From NCBI GenBank assembly GCA_965223835.1, contig CBDCXQ010000001.1:620001-684000 (forward strand): 64,000 nt of DNA, written 5' to 3'. A program made the position numbers and the translations under genes. Source of the stretch: CAVYXZ01 sp965223835. Its GTDB lineage: Bacteria > Chloroflexota > Anaerolineae > Aggregatilineales > Phototrophicaceae. The notes under the pieces were generated by a model. The model ran no database searches and had not been told where the DNA came from. It was given only the letters and a program-made list of their open reading frames with translations. Below are positions 31,995 through 40,765 of the stretch, in pieces; positions within the stretch are counted from its first letter, which is position 1; each line of letters opens with the position of its first letter.

Positions 31995-33863
31995 ATGCAG
32001 TTTAACCTGAAGGCTCCCGGACACATAGTATTAATAGGGTTGCTGGCCCAACTTTGGCTGTTCGTCCTTGTCTGGCAGCATACCAGCGAAAATGGCGTTA
32101 TTTTAGGTCGATTTTCCAGAGGTTATGGTATTTTTGTCGGCCTGTTTATTGTCACCCTTTGTCTGTGGTGTGGAGCATTGATCTGGCAGCGACGATTTTC
32201 AGCGTTGCTTTATGCTGTGCCCCGGCAGTTGTTATTCCCCCTGATCGTTTTCAGTGGGGGTGGGCTAGTCTGCTGGTTTACCTCTATCGAGATTACGATC
32301 AAGCTTTTTTTTAGCCTGAACTGGTTGTTGTTCGTATTGTTGCTCCTGCCCATGATTGATGTTGACCAGCCGGTGCGCCTGGAGCGCTGGGTTATTTTGG
32401 GCGTCCTATTATTATTGCCCATCATCCTTATTGCTTCGCTGGCAACGCAAGGTTACTTCCCTGATGAAGCTGGCTGGGCAGAACGGGCGCGTAATCTCTA
32501 TTGGCTGGGTGGAGCCTATAAACTCACCCGCCTTCAGGAACCGTTTTTAATAACGCCAGGTTACGGCTGGTTCCTTGCCCCATATGGCTGGTTATTGCAT
32601 CATGTTGCGTTCAGCTACCATGTCGGTCGGGTGTGGATTTTTGTTGCAAATTTGCTGGGTGTTATCGGTGTTGGCTTGCTCACAGGACGCTTATATGGAC
32701 GGCGGGCTGCGCTTATCAGTGCCGGGTTTGCGATGTTGAGTCTCTCGGTCTTCCCGATTTATGATTTCAAAGCCAATTTTCAACTAAAGGCAATTGCCCC
32801 ATATATTATTTTCGCTGCGGTCCAGAGCCGGTTATCGTTGCATCCAACGCGTTATATATGGCATGGAATCTGTGGGTTGTTGATGTTCCTGGCAATGCAA
32901 TTGCACGCTGCCGCTATCGCCTATGTGCTGGGGTTGGGCGTCTTTTATGCCGGTGAATATCTGGTTCAGGTTGTGCAGGCACGCAAACTCGTGGACGTGC
33001 GCCCGATCCTGGCCTTTGGCACCGGTGCGTCAATTGGTTTGGTGATTTTCATCATTTTTAATGTATTGAGTATAGGCGGATTCGCAGTATATCTTGAACA
33101 TTTGTCGAGCAATCGTTTTGGTAATAGCACGATTGACTGGTCGCGCTTCTTACAATGGCCGTCATTGCTGGAAAGGATCATCATTTTTGCGGCGCTAGCT
33201 TATATCATTGCTCGGCGAAATCAACAGGATCGACTGTTACTGATTCTACTATCATTAATTATTGGGTTCAATTTTGCCACCGATAGCTTCGGCTACACCG
33301 CGACTTATCAAATGCTATATTTCGTGCCGGTTGGTGCCTTGCTGGTAACCGGGATCATCCGTTTGGCACAGCCAAAAGCCTGCGATTTGTTCGTTACGGG
33401 CTTCAGCTTAGCCTTATTATTGGTCCTGACTCTGCAACTTTACTCAGAATTCTTATCAAGTAATGATGTTCGGGCAACATTGCGAAACGGCATGTTACCT
33501 GAGCATGTCTATGTAGTGATGGGTGAAGCCTTGGACCCTATTCTGCGACCCAATGATGTCATTGTCAGCGAACCCGACCTGATCTGGGGCTTGCCATCCT
33601 ATCGTAATCGCCTCTACAGCTATGGGTTACCTACACAGGAGTACGAACAAATGGGCTATGCTAGTGAGGCGGCAGTGTGGTCCGAAATTGCACCAACTAT
33701 TCTTGTGGATACTGAGCGTATTTTTTATGACGTTAATTTACTTAATTATCTGACAAGCACTAACTTCCGTGAGTGCGAACGCTTCCCTGACTTGATGACG
33801 ATATACCGCCCTGATTGTGACGGGCCAGTATTCAACCTGGATCTGCGGGGTGTTAATCAATAA
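31995..33863 (+). CDS. GT-C membrane glycosyltransferase (GT39-like)
   Basis: About 622 residues, polytopic with roughly a dozen hydrophobic segments. The loop 'YFPDEAGWAERARNLYW' gives the D-E pair typical of GT-C enzymes, and 'LAPYGWLLHHV' and 'GRLYGRRAALISAGFAML' are in the usual positions. It has a soluble C-terminal part of about 130 residues ending 'FNLDLRGVNQ'. The start is uncertain: I use the ATG at 31995, while the ATG at 31959 and the TTG at 31917 (overlapping the upstream gene) are alternatives. Its 3' end overlaps the convergent sulfotransferase by seven bases. Confidence 0.72.
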   Translation: MQFNLKAPGHIVLIGLLAQLWLFVLVWQHTSENGVILGRFSRGYGIFVGLFIVTLCLWCGALIWQRRFSALLYAVPRQLLFPLIVFSGGGLVCWFTSIEITIKLFFSLNWLLFVLLLLPMIDVDQPVRLERWVILGVLLLLPIILIASLATQGYFPDEAGWAERARNLYWLGGAYKLTRLQEPFLITPGYGWFLAPYGWLLHHVAFSYHVGRVWIFVANLLGVIGVGLLTGRLYGRRAALISAGFAMLSLSVFPIYDFKANFQLKAIAPYIIFAAVQSRLSLHPTRYIWHGICGLLMFLAMQLHAAAIAYVLGLGVFYAGEYLVQVVQARKLVDVRPILAFGTGASIGLVIFIIFNVLSIGGFAVYLEHLSSNRFGNSTIDWSRFLQWPSLLERIIIFAALAYIIARRNQQDRLLLILLSLIIGFNFATDSFGYTATYQMLYFVPVGALLVTGIIRLAQPKACDLFVTGFSLALLLVLTLQLYSEFLSSNDVRATLRNGMLPEHVYVVMGEALDPILRPNDVIVSEPDLIWGLPSYRNRLYSYGLPTQEYEQMGYASEAAVWSEIAPTILVDTERIFYDVNLLNYLTSTNFRECERFPDLMTIYRPDCDGPVFNLDLRGVNQ

Positions 33864-34849
33864 TTTACCTGGCGCAAATCGTCGACCAGCAAACCCAGTC
33901 GGTATTTGCGCCACAACATGTAAAACAGATGCCAGGTCCGGCCATTAAAGTATTGACGTACTTGGCGGATCAAGCCGACCGTAAGGCGTTTTCGCTTGAG
34001 TTGGTGAATATAATCTTCAGATACGATTTCCCCATTTTTGTCAGGTTGATAACCCATCGTTTGCATCAAATCTCCACAAATCTCTTCGACGAGTGCGATG
34101 TCTTGAGCAGTCAGATGTTGCCGCCATGCCTCAATCCGGTCTGGTTGGGGTGGCCGGTTTAAGTTCTGGTGAATCGAGGCGTGATACTTACCATAGTCCT
34201 GCCCGGATGTTTCATGGTAGGTGAGCATAGCATCGTCATAGATTAGACCTAAAAAGTCACACACGACGCGCAGGGCTGTTCTGGGTGTTTTGACCAGATC
34301 TTCATACTTAATTTCGAGCACAGAGTTCGGATAGCGTTGCTTCAAATCGTAACCGGCCTGGACATCGCGCAGCCAGCGTTGAGCACCGAAATAGGTGTTA
34401 CTATGATGCACATTCGAGCGCGTAAGCGAGGCCGCAACCGCTCTTGGATCACGAATCAAATGAATGAAGCGGGCGGCGGGGTAGGTGTTTTTGAGCAGAT
34501 CGCCATAACGAATAAAACGTGGTGTCTTTTGGCCCCAGATGTGTTTGCCATTTTTGTGGGCATATTGTTCGTGCAAGTAAGTCAGTAAGTTGGCTACGGT
34601 GCGCTGTGGCACTAAATCTTGTAAAGTTATGTCAATCTGCCATTCTTGAAACTCAGATTCCTGTAACACTAGCTTTTGAAAACGTTCAATCGGGCGGTTA
34701 TTCGCCGCCCGCAAATAATCAATCATGAACAATGACTCGACTGGGATGGCTACCGCCGGGTGGTTATTCAGCATGGTTCGCAACAGAGTCGTTCCTGAAC
34801 GCGCACAGCCGACGATAAAAATTGGCTCGACATTCATCAAATCAGTCAT
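33857..34849 (-). CDS. Sulfotransferase family protein
   Basis: 330 residues. The 5'-PAPS phosphosulfate-binding loop is 'FIVGCARSGTTLLRTML' and the 3'-phosphate-binding segment 'FIHLIRDPRAVAASL' is intact, so it should transfer sulfate from PAPS to a hydroxyl, probably on a glycan or lipid. The ATG at 34849 has GAGG upstream and overlaps the GT2 stop by eight bases; the longer ORF from 34882 is less likely. It is the third gene of a coupled leftward set (flippase-like, GT2, sulfotransferase), suggesting a sulfated polyprenol-linked sugar or glycolipid. Confidence 0.86.
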   Translation of the reverse strand: MTDLMNVEPIFIVGCARSGTTLLRTMLNNHPAVAIPVESLFMIDYLRAANNRPIERFQKLVLQESEFQEWQIDITLQDLVPQRTVANLLTYLHEQYAHKNGKHIWGQKTPRFIRYGDLLKNTYPAARFIHLIRDPRAVAASLTRSNVHHSNTYFGAQRWLRDVQAGYDLKQRYPNSVLEIKYEDLVKTPRTALRVVCDFLGLIYDDAMLTYHETSGQDYGKYHASIHQNLNRPPQPDRIEAWRQHLTAQDIALVEEICGDLMQTMGYQPDKNGEIVSEDYIHQLKRKRLTVGLIRQVRQYFNGRTWHLFYMLWRKYRLGLLVDDLRQVNY

Positions 34850-35831
34850 TGGTTTCCTCGGCCAGGTTTGGAGTTGCAACATGTAGCTTACGGACTGTGC
34901 TCAATGGATCGGTTTGTTCCTGTTTAGATTGGACGATAAGTTCTCCAATCAGGCCGGTGGTTAGTAATTGCAGGCCCACAAGCATTAGCAAGATGCCCAA
35001 CAACAGCGCCGGACGATCACCGAGCGGGCGAATTCCCCGGAACCACTCCAACGCGAGCATTGTATTGATCACAAAACCAATAAACATAAACAAGCCGCCG
35101 ATGGATCCGAACAGGTGCAGCGGACGGCGACCATAGCGGCTGAGGAATAGTACGGTAATCAGATCGAGGCCACCACGTAATAGTCGGCCTGTACCGTACT
35201 TCGATTTTCCGAATTGACGCGGATGATGGATAACCGGTAGTTCGGTTACGCGGAAACCATCTAAATAAGCGATTACTGGGACATAGCGGTGCATATCACC
35301 ATAAATGCGCAGACTCCGGGCACAATCCCCAGAAAATACTTTGAGGCCGCTGTTCATATCATGGAGGTAAAGCCCGCTCAACCAACTGGTGATCGTATTG
35401 GCGATTTTCGATGGCAGGCGTTTTGAAAAAGGATCCTGACGATCTTGTTTCCAACCGGTAACAATATCATAACCTTCAGCGAGTTTATCCAAGAGCCGGG
35501 GAATCTCATTGGGTTCGTCCTGTAAATCAGAATCCATTGTGGCAATATTTTGGCCCTGTGCCAGCGCAAAACCGGTCATTAGAGCGACGCTTTTGCCATA
35601 GTTGCGGCGCTGCACAGCCAATTTTACTCGGTCATCCTGATTAACCAACGCGCGCAATATTTCAGTTGACCCATCGTTGCTCCCGTCATCAACGTAAATA
35701 ATTTCCCACGAAGTTTGCAAATCAGTCAACATAGTTAACACGTTTTCATGCAAGAGTGTCAAACTTTCCTGCTCATTATAGACCGGCATGACGATAGAAA
35801 TATCAACTGACAGGTCTACTTCTGGCTTCAT
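34842..35831 (-). CDS. GT2 polyprenyl-phosphate glycosyltransferase (DPM1/ArnC-like)
   Basis: 329 residues. The GT-A domain has 'SIVMPVYNEQESLTLLHENV' (in parts: V-Y-N-E and following helix), 'YVDDGSNDGSTEIL' and the metal motif 'MDSDLQDEPNEIP'. Two C-terminal membrane helices ('HLFGSIGGLFMFIGFVI', 'LLLGILLMLVGLQLLT') anchor it. These enzymes make polyprenyl-phosphate hexoses, the donors used by the GT-C proteins around it. It overlaps the upstream gene by ATGA. Confidence 0.92.
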   Translation of the reverse strand: MKPEVDLSVDISIVMPVYNEQESLTLLHENVLTMLTDLQTSWEIIYVDDGSNDGSTEILRALVNQDDRVKLAVQRRNYGKSVALMTGFALAQGQNIATMDSDLQDEPNEIPRLLDKLAEGYDIVTGWKQDRQDPFSKRLPSKIANTITSWLSGLYLHDMNSGLKVFSGDCARSLRIYGDMHRYVPVIAYLDGFRVTELPVIHHPRQFGKSKYGTGRLLRGGLDLITVLFLSRYGRRPLHLFGSIGGLFMFIGFVINTMLALEWFRGIRPLGDRPALLLGILLMLVGLQLLTTGLIGELIVQSKQEQTDPLSTVRKLHVATPNLAEETND

Positions 35832-36778
35832 GAAACAGATCCTTTTCTGTTTTCAAGCAGCGATAAGCCGAATGTGAAAGAAATGTGGATTCCCTCTGCT
35901 AGCATCCACCACAGCCGGGACAGTACACTAATCAAGATCGCTACACTTTCGCCCGCCAGCGGTGTAAAGAACGCTAAAATGACGAGTTCGCGGATGCCTA
36001 ATCCGCCAGGGGCGATAATGACGAGAAAGCCAGTGACCCACGCCAATGAATAAATAAAAAAGGCCTGAGTCAGCCTGATTTGCTCAGCGGTGATAAAGGT
36101 CAAAGCGACGAAATAAAAGCCTAGATTGATAAACACCCAACCAATCAGCGCCAGTCCAGTAAGGCCTATGGTTGCCCAGTAGCGTCGCGCCCCTAGTTGA
36201 TTAATGATTGTCAGCATTTGTGTCGCCAATGGTAGTCGCACCTGGATGAGAAGTTGCCAGAACCAACGAGCCTGAGTCAGCCAGGTCAGCAGCAGCAGCG
36301 CAATCGCCAACCCCAATAAGCGGCGGTGGTTATCATCACTCATAGCAACATCAGAACTCAACACCAGAAAGATACCGGTTAGCAAAATAATGAGTGTTTC
36401 CCATATGATGACCGCTGCACTTAACAATGCTGGCATGCCGTTAAGCGTATACATGCTGCCGCGTGTGGCAAATTGCCAGACCCCCCCAGGGATGTATTTA
36501 GAGAGTTGGGATACAAACCAGAATCGATACGATTGGATAACGGTGATGGGGTAGCGTAGGGTGTCATGGGCAACTTTGCCAGACATTGACCGAAAAAACA
36601 GTCCGACAAGCAAAAAGCAACAGGCGATCAAAAAGTTGGGCCACTGGGCCGAACGATAGATAGTTTGCCAGTTATTCTGTTGCAAGAGCCGCTGAAATGT
36701 TGTGATAAAGAACAGAGCAGCAATGAGCCATCCCAGCCATTTTAGTCTGCGTTTCCAGTTTTTTCGCATACCAACCAT
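35828..36778 (-). CDS. Flippase-like membrane protein (LPG synthase TM domain family)
   Basis: 316 residues with about eight helices. 'RFWFVSQLSKYIPGGVWQFATRG' (split at 20) and 'FLVIIAPGGLGIRELVIL' are the conserved segments of the lysylphosphatidylglycerol-synthase TM/UPF0104 family. Members without the soluble domain are widespread next to glycolipid genes and are suspected lipid translocators. Overlap with the GT2 gene (ATGA) makes a role in moving the lipid-linked sugar plausible, but that is inference from context. Confidence 0.82.
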   Translation of the reverse strand: MVGMRKNWKRRLKWLGWLIAALFFITTFQRLLQQNNWQTIYRSAQWPNFLIACCFLLVGLFFRSMSGKVAHDTLRYPITVIQSYRFWFVSQLSKYIPGGVWQFATRGSMYTLNGMPALLSAAVIIWETLIILLTGIFLVLSSDVAMSDDNHRRLLGLAIALLLLTWLTQARWFWQLLIQVRLPLATQMLTIINQLGARRYWATIGLTGLALIGWVFINLGFYFVALTFITAEQIRLTQAFFIYSLAWVTGFLVIIAPGGLGIRELVILAFFTPLAGESVAILISVLSRLWWMLAEGIHISFTFGLSLLENRKGSVS

Positions 36779-36940
36779 GCTAACTCCTTCATGCCGGGAA
36801 CCTTACCATAATTAGATCAGAATTCAATTGCCTACGGGTTCTTATTGCAAACTGGAAGGCAGGATTATCATTTGTAAGGGCATCCTGTATAGTTGGCACC
36901 AGTCAGGTTTGTAAATCTTTTCTGATTCTTTGAGGCGTAA

Positions 36941-38848
36941 ATGCATCAATATCGAAGACTGCTTCATTGGTGGTTAATTATTCCGTTAATGCTTTTCGTA
37001 GCTACAGTTGGAGTAATGAACTTAGACAGTGATCACATCTGGATTGATGAGCTATCTTCAATTGGCAATATCGGCTGGCTGGCCGGGGACCAATACAATC
37101 CGATAGAGGTTATCCAATCGGTTGCTGCCAAAAGCCCGGCGCATCTTCCTGGTTATTTTATCTTATTAAGTATATGGTCTACTTTTACCGGGTGGTCACC
37201 GTTTACACTGCGGGCGTTCTCGCTGTTGCTGGGTTTGCTTGCTATAGCCGTCACCTATCAATGTGGCCGTGTGTGGCTGCCGAAACGCACTGGCTTGTAT
37301 CCAGCCCTTGTGATCGGGTGGAGCGCATATTTCATTTACTATACGCATGAATTGCGTATGTATACGCAGTTAGCATTCTTTGTAGCCCTGACGTTATGGG
37401 TATATGGTCGAGTTGTCTGGCAAAAACAGCATTCAACGCTGAACTGGCTCCTGCTGTTTTCCAGTACACTCGGATTGATCTACACCCATGTTTTTGGGCT
37501 GCTGTTGGTGGCGAGTATCGGTATCTATCATTTGATTGTTGAAGCTAAGAATCGGCATTGGCTTTATGTAGCGGTTGTGATGGGCAGTGCCGGGATGCTC
37601 TTTTTACCCTGGTTGACCGTATTATTGTATGGGGCTGAGCGCAATGCTGGTTGGATTCCGCGCAATTCTACGCTAAGTCCGATTGGTATTTTACAGACCC
37701 AACTTCGGCTGTTCAGCAATGATCAGACTGGCTTCATGCTGATTATGGTCGCTCTGGCAATTGTCGGTTTATTTATTTTCCAGCGGTCAGCCTACCGACT
37801 GTGGCTGATTTTTATCATAACATTTGTAATCGTGGTCATTTTCAATGTCATTATGCCATCGCTGCCCCCAGGACGGGTGCGTTATCTGATGATTTTCTGG
37901 CCGTTATTAGCTCTGTTGGTTGGTCTCGGCCTAGAAACTATCCAGCAGCTTGGCTCGGTTCGGTGGGCATTAGCTGTATTGACCTTATGGTTAGCATTTG
38001 GCGTTGCAACCTTTAGCGATCCGGAAGCTCAACCCCAGAAATCTAGTGTTCGATCCAGCCGGTTCCCACCATTTAATCGCATCATTAGCGCCATGAAGCC
38101 CATAGCATTCTCCAATGATTTGCTCATCAGCTTTTCTGATACAAATGCTTATGAGCCTGGGAAATTTAATAGCATAGGCGAGTTTTATCTGGGACCGCTC
38201 GCGGGTGATCTCAATTTGGTGCGACTGGATAAAGTTTTGGCGGATGATGATGAGCAGCAGCTTTTACTCGATAAGATCGGTTCTCGGGTGACTGTGTGGC
38301 TTGTTTCAGAACCGGACCTGGCGCCTGATGTTGTCGACCTTTACCGGGAAACCATGACCCAGGATTTTACTTTGTGTGATGTACCAATAGACGATAGTGA
38401 ACTGCGCATCGAACGTTATGATATTGATTGGTTCGAGTGTGCGAGTCGGGTGCTACCATCTGAGACTTTAGCTAAATTTGGAGCGGACATCACCCTGCAC
38501 GACATCAAATTGTTTTCTAGAGTGGATAACCGATTAGAGATTGCCAGCGCCTGGTCAGTTGGGGATTCAATTCCACCGGAGACCTTTTCGGTTTCGTTCA
38601 AGTTGTGGCAAGATGGACCCGACCATTTGGCCCTGACCGATTTCGGCTTGCGGTATCCGGGTGAAAGCTGGTACAGCGCTACTATGTTGTCCGATAATTT
38701 AGCAAATGGAACTTATCGCCTGACAGTGACCGTCTACAATTGGAAAACTGGCGAACGGTTAGCCGGTGTTTATGGTGATGTGGTTGCGAGCGAAATCCCT
38801 GTTATGGAATTTCGGCTACCGCTTGATGAGGTGTTTCGGGCTGGTTGA
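36941..38848 (+). CDS. GT-C membrane glycosyltransferase, tandem paralogue 1
   Basis: 635 residues: a GT-C core with 'IWIDELSSIGNIGWL' (acidic D-E in the first external loop), 'HLPGYFILLSIW', 'FIYYTHELRMYTQLAF' and 'GRVRYLMIFWPLLALL'. A C-terminal soluble part from about residue 380 ends in a beta domain ('PPETFSVSFKLWQDGPDHLAL'). GAGG lies before the ATG. It is the first of three consecutive paralogues with the same segments in the same order. Probable role: sugar transfer from a polyprenyl-phosphate donor outside the membrane. Confidence 0.8.
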   Translation: MHQYRRLLHWWLIIPLMLFVATVGVMNLDSDHIWIDELSSIGNIGWLAGDQYNPIEVIQSVAAKSPAHLPGYFILLSIWSTFTGWSPFTLRAFSLLLGLLAIAVTYQCGRVWLPKRTGLYPALVIGWSAYFIYYTHELRMYTQLAFFVALTLWVYGRVVWQKQHSTLNWLLLFSSTLGLIYTHVFGLLLVASIGIYHLIVEAKNRHWLYVAVVMGSAGMLFLPWLTVLLYGAERNAGWIPRNSTLSPIGILQTQLRLFSNDQTGFMLIMVALAIVGLFIFQRSAYRLWLIFIITFVIVVIFNVIMPSLPPGRVRYLMIFWPLLALLVGLGLETIQQLGSVRWALAVLTLWLAFGVATFSDPEAQPQKSSVRSSRFPPFNRIISAMKPIAFSNDLLISFSDTNAYEPGKFNSIGEFYLGPLAGDLNLVRLDKVLADDDEQQLLLDKIGSRVTVWLVSEPDLAPDVVDLYRETMTQDFTLCDVPIDDSELRIERYDIDWFECASRVLPSETLAKFGADITLHDIKLFSRVDNRLEIASAWSVGDSIPPETFSVSFKLWQDGPDHLALTDFGLRYPGESWYSATMLSDNLANGTYRLTVTVYNWKTGERLAGVYGDVVASEIPVMEFRLPLDEVFRAG

Positions 38849-38905
38849 TGATTATACAGATCCGTAATAGTAATTCGGTTAAAAAACCGTGCTGAATGTT
38901 GATTG

Positions 38906-40765
38906 ATGTCTTTCTATGAGCGAAATTCCTGGTTGTGGTTGATACCGGCATTGCTGTTGGTCACGGGCCTGGCAGCACGCAATTTGAACGATTTGCTTTG
39001 GGTGGACGAAGTGTTCTCCATTGGCAATATCGGTGGGTATCAGGGACCACCCTATAATCCGGCGCAAGTGTGGGAAGCGCTCAGTCAGAATAGCCCGCAG
39101 CATGTCCCCGGCTACTTTTTCTTGCTGAGTGGCTGGGCGGGGTTGGTGGGCTGGACACCACTGGCATTACGGACGTTTTCGTTGTTCTGGGGCTTGCTGG
39201 CGATAGTCTGGACGTATCGTGTTGGCACGGATTGGGCCGGATCCCAGGTGGGCCTGTTTGCCGCCTTCATTCTGAGCAGCAGCGCGTTTTTCATCCACTT
39301 TATGCACGAACTTCGCATGTACTCGTTGCTGGCGTTCCTGACAATTTTCACCATCTGGATTTATTGGCGGGTTGTCACACGAATCGGCCCCGTGCGTCGC
39401 TGGGAATGGCTGACATTATTTGGCGGTGCGCTGGCACTACTTTATTCGCAATTGTTCGGCGCGATTCCATTGGGGGCGATTGGCTTCTATCACCTGCTGT
39501 TCGTGCGCAAAGACCGGCGCTGGTGGCTGGTCGCCGTGTTGCTGGGGGTCGTCGGCGCCTCCCTGCTGCCCTGGGTGCAGGTTTTGCTGCAGGGGGTCAG
39601 AAATATTGGTCTGGCGGAAACGCCGCTGGCAGTCCCGGCAATTTTCGCAGCGCTGGTGCATTTGTTTGGTAACGGCAATGGGGTGCTGGTGGGGGTGTTG
39701 GCATTGGCCGGGGTGCTGGCTTGGCGATGGCAGGGCGCACGAGCTATCTGGTTTTTTGTGCTTGTGACCTTTGTCCTGACCCTGATTGCGAACGAAATTC
39801 GCCCCATGATTAGTACGGGTCGCACGCGTTACTTGATCCATCTCTGGCCGCTGCTGGCGCTGTTGTGTGGGCTGGGGCTGGCGTGGTTGGCTCGGCGGCG
39901 CTGGTTGGCGGCTTTGCTGCTGGGGGCATGGCTGGTCGTCGGCCTCAACAACACGCTGGACCCGAATTTCATGATTGAGAGCGATGGTCCCCGTTATGTA
40001 AAGGATTACCCACCGTTGCGCACCATCATGGCAGAAGTTAACCCGCGCGCCACGCCCGATGATCTGCTGGTCGTTTTCTCGCGTCAGTGGCATGTCTTTA
40101 ACTTGTTCCGCTTTTTTACGATTGGTGAATATCATTTACAGCCGTTGCGCAGCGCCGATTACTTCATTACTCTGCCAGAAACCCGCGCAGCGGAAGTCAT
40201 CCGGGATGAACTGCGGACCGCGCTTGGTACCCGCCTGACGGTGTGGCTGGCCTATGAACCCCAGATTCCGGCGGCAGAATTGACTCGCTACCGGGACATT
40301 CTGAGTGAAGATTATAATTGGTGTGCGACGCCGGTTGAGCGTCCAGATCTCACGATTGAGCGCTATGGACTGGCAAGCATTGGGTGCCTGGACCCGACTA
40401 CGCGTGATGCGGTTTTGCTGAATTATCCGTCGGGGATTCAACTCCATGCGGTTGAACACGCCGTTGCCGACGAGCTTCAAGTTGCGTTGAGTTGGTCCGT
40501 TGCTGAGACGGTACCGGTGAATACCTATTCGGTCTCGCTCAAACTGTGGGATACCGCCGATAATTTTGTTGCGCAACGCGATGTGAGTTTGCCAGCCGCC
40601 GGCTCGCAGTGGCAACTGGTGACGATGACAATTGAAGAGTTGCCGGCGGGCGATTATACCTTGACGCTCGTTGTCTATGATTGGGCAACGGGTGAACGCC
40701 TCGTGGCACAGGGGGCGGCAGCGCAGAGCGCGGAACTGCCCGTGAGCAGTGTCAAACTCTCATGA
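38906..40765 (+). CDS. GT-C membrane glycosyltransferase, tandem paralogue 2
   Basis: 619 residues, the same design as its neighbours: 'LLWVDEVFSIGNIGGYQG', 'HVPGYFFLLSGW', 'FIHFMHELRMYSLLAF' and 'GRTRYLIHLWPLLALLCGLG', then the soluble part with 'VPVNTYSVSLKLWDTADNF'. The first copy is clearly its closest relative in the window. I use the ATG at 38906 instead of the TTG three bases upstream. It ends in an ATGA overlap with paralogue 3, so the second and third genes are translationally coupled. Confidence 0.8.
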   Translation: MSFYERNSWLWLIPALLLVTGLAARNLNDLLWVDEVFSIGNIGGYQGPPYNPAQVWEALSQNSPQHVPGYFFLLSGWAGLVGWTPLALRTFSLFWGLLAIVWTYRVGTDWAGSQVGLFAAFILSSSAFFIHFMHELRMYSLLAFLTIFTIWIYWRVVTRIGPVRRWEWLTLFGGALALLYSQLFGAIPLGAIGFYHLLFVRKDRRWWLVAVLLGVVGASLLPWVQVLLQGVRNIGLAETPLAVPAIFAALVHLFGNGNGVLVGVLALAGVLAWRWQGARAIWFFVLVTFVLTLIANEIRPMISTGRTRYLIHLWPLLALLCGLGLAWLARRRWLAALLLGAWLVVGLNNTLDPNFMIESDGPRYVKDYPPLRTIMAEVNPRATPDDLLVVFSRQWHVFNLFRFFTIGEYHLQPLRSADYFITLPETRAAEVIRDELRTALGTRLTVWLAYEPQIPAAELTRYRDILSEDYNWCATPVERPDLTIERYGLASIGCLDPTTRDAVLLNYPSGIQLHAVEHAVADELQVALSWSVAETVPVNTYSVSLKLWDTADNFVAQRDVSLPAAGSQWQLVTMTIEELPAGDYTLTLVVYDWATGERLVAQGAAAQSAELPVSSVKLS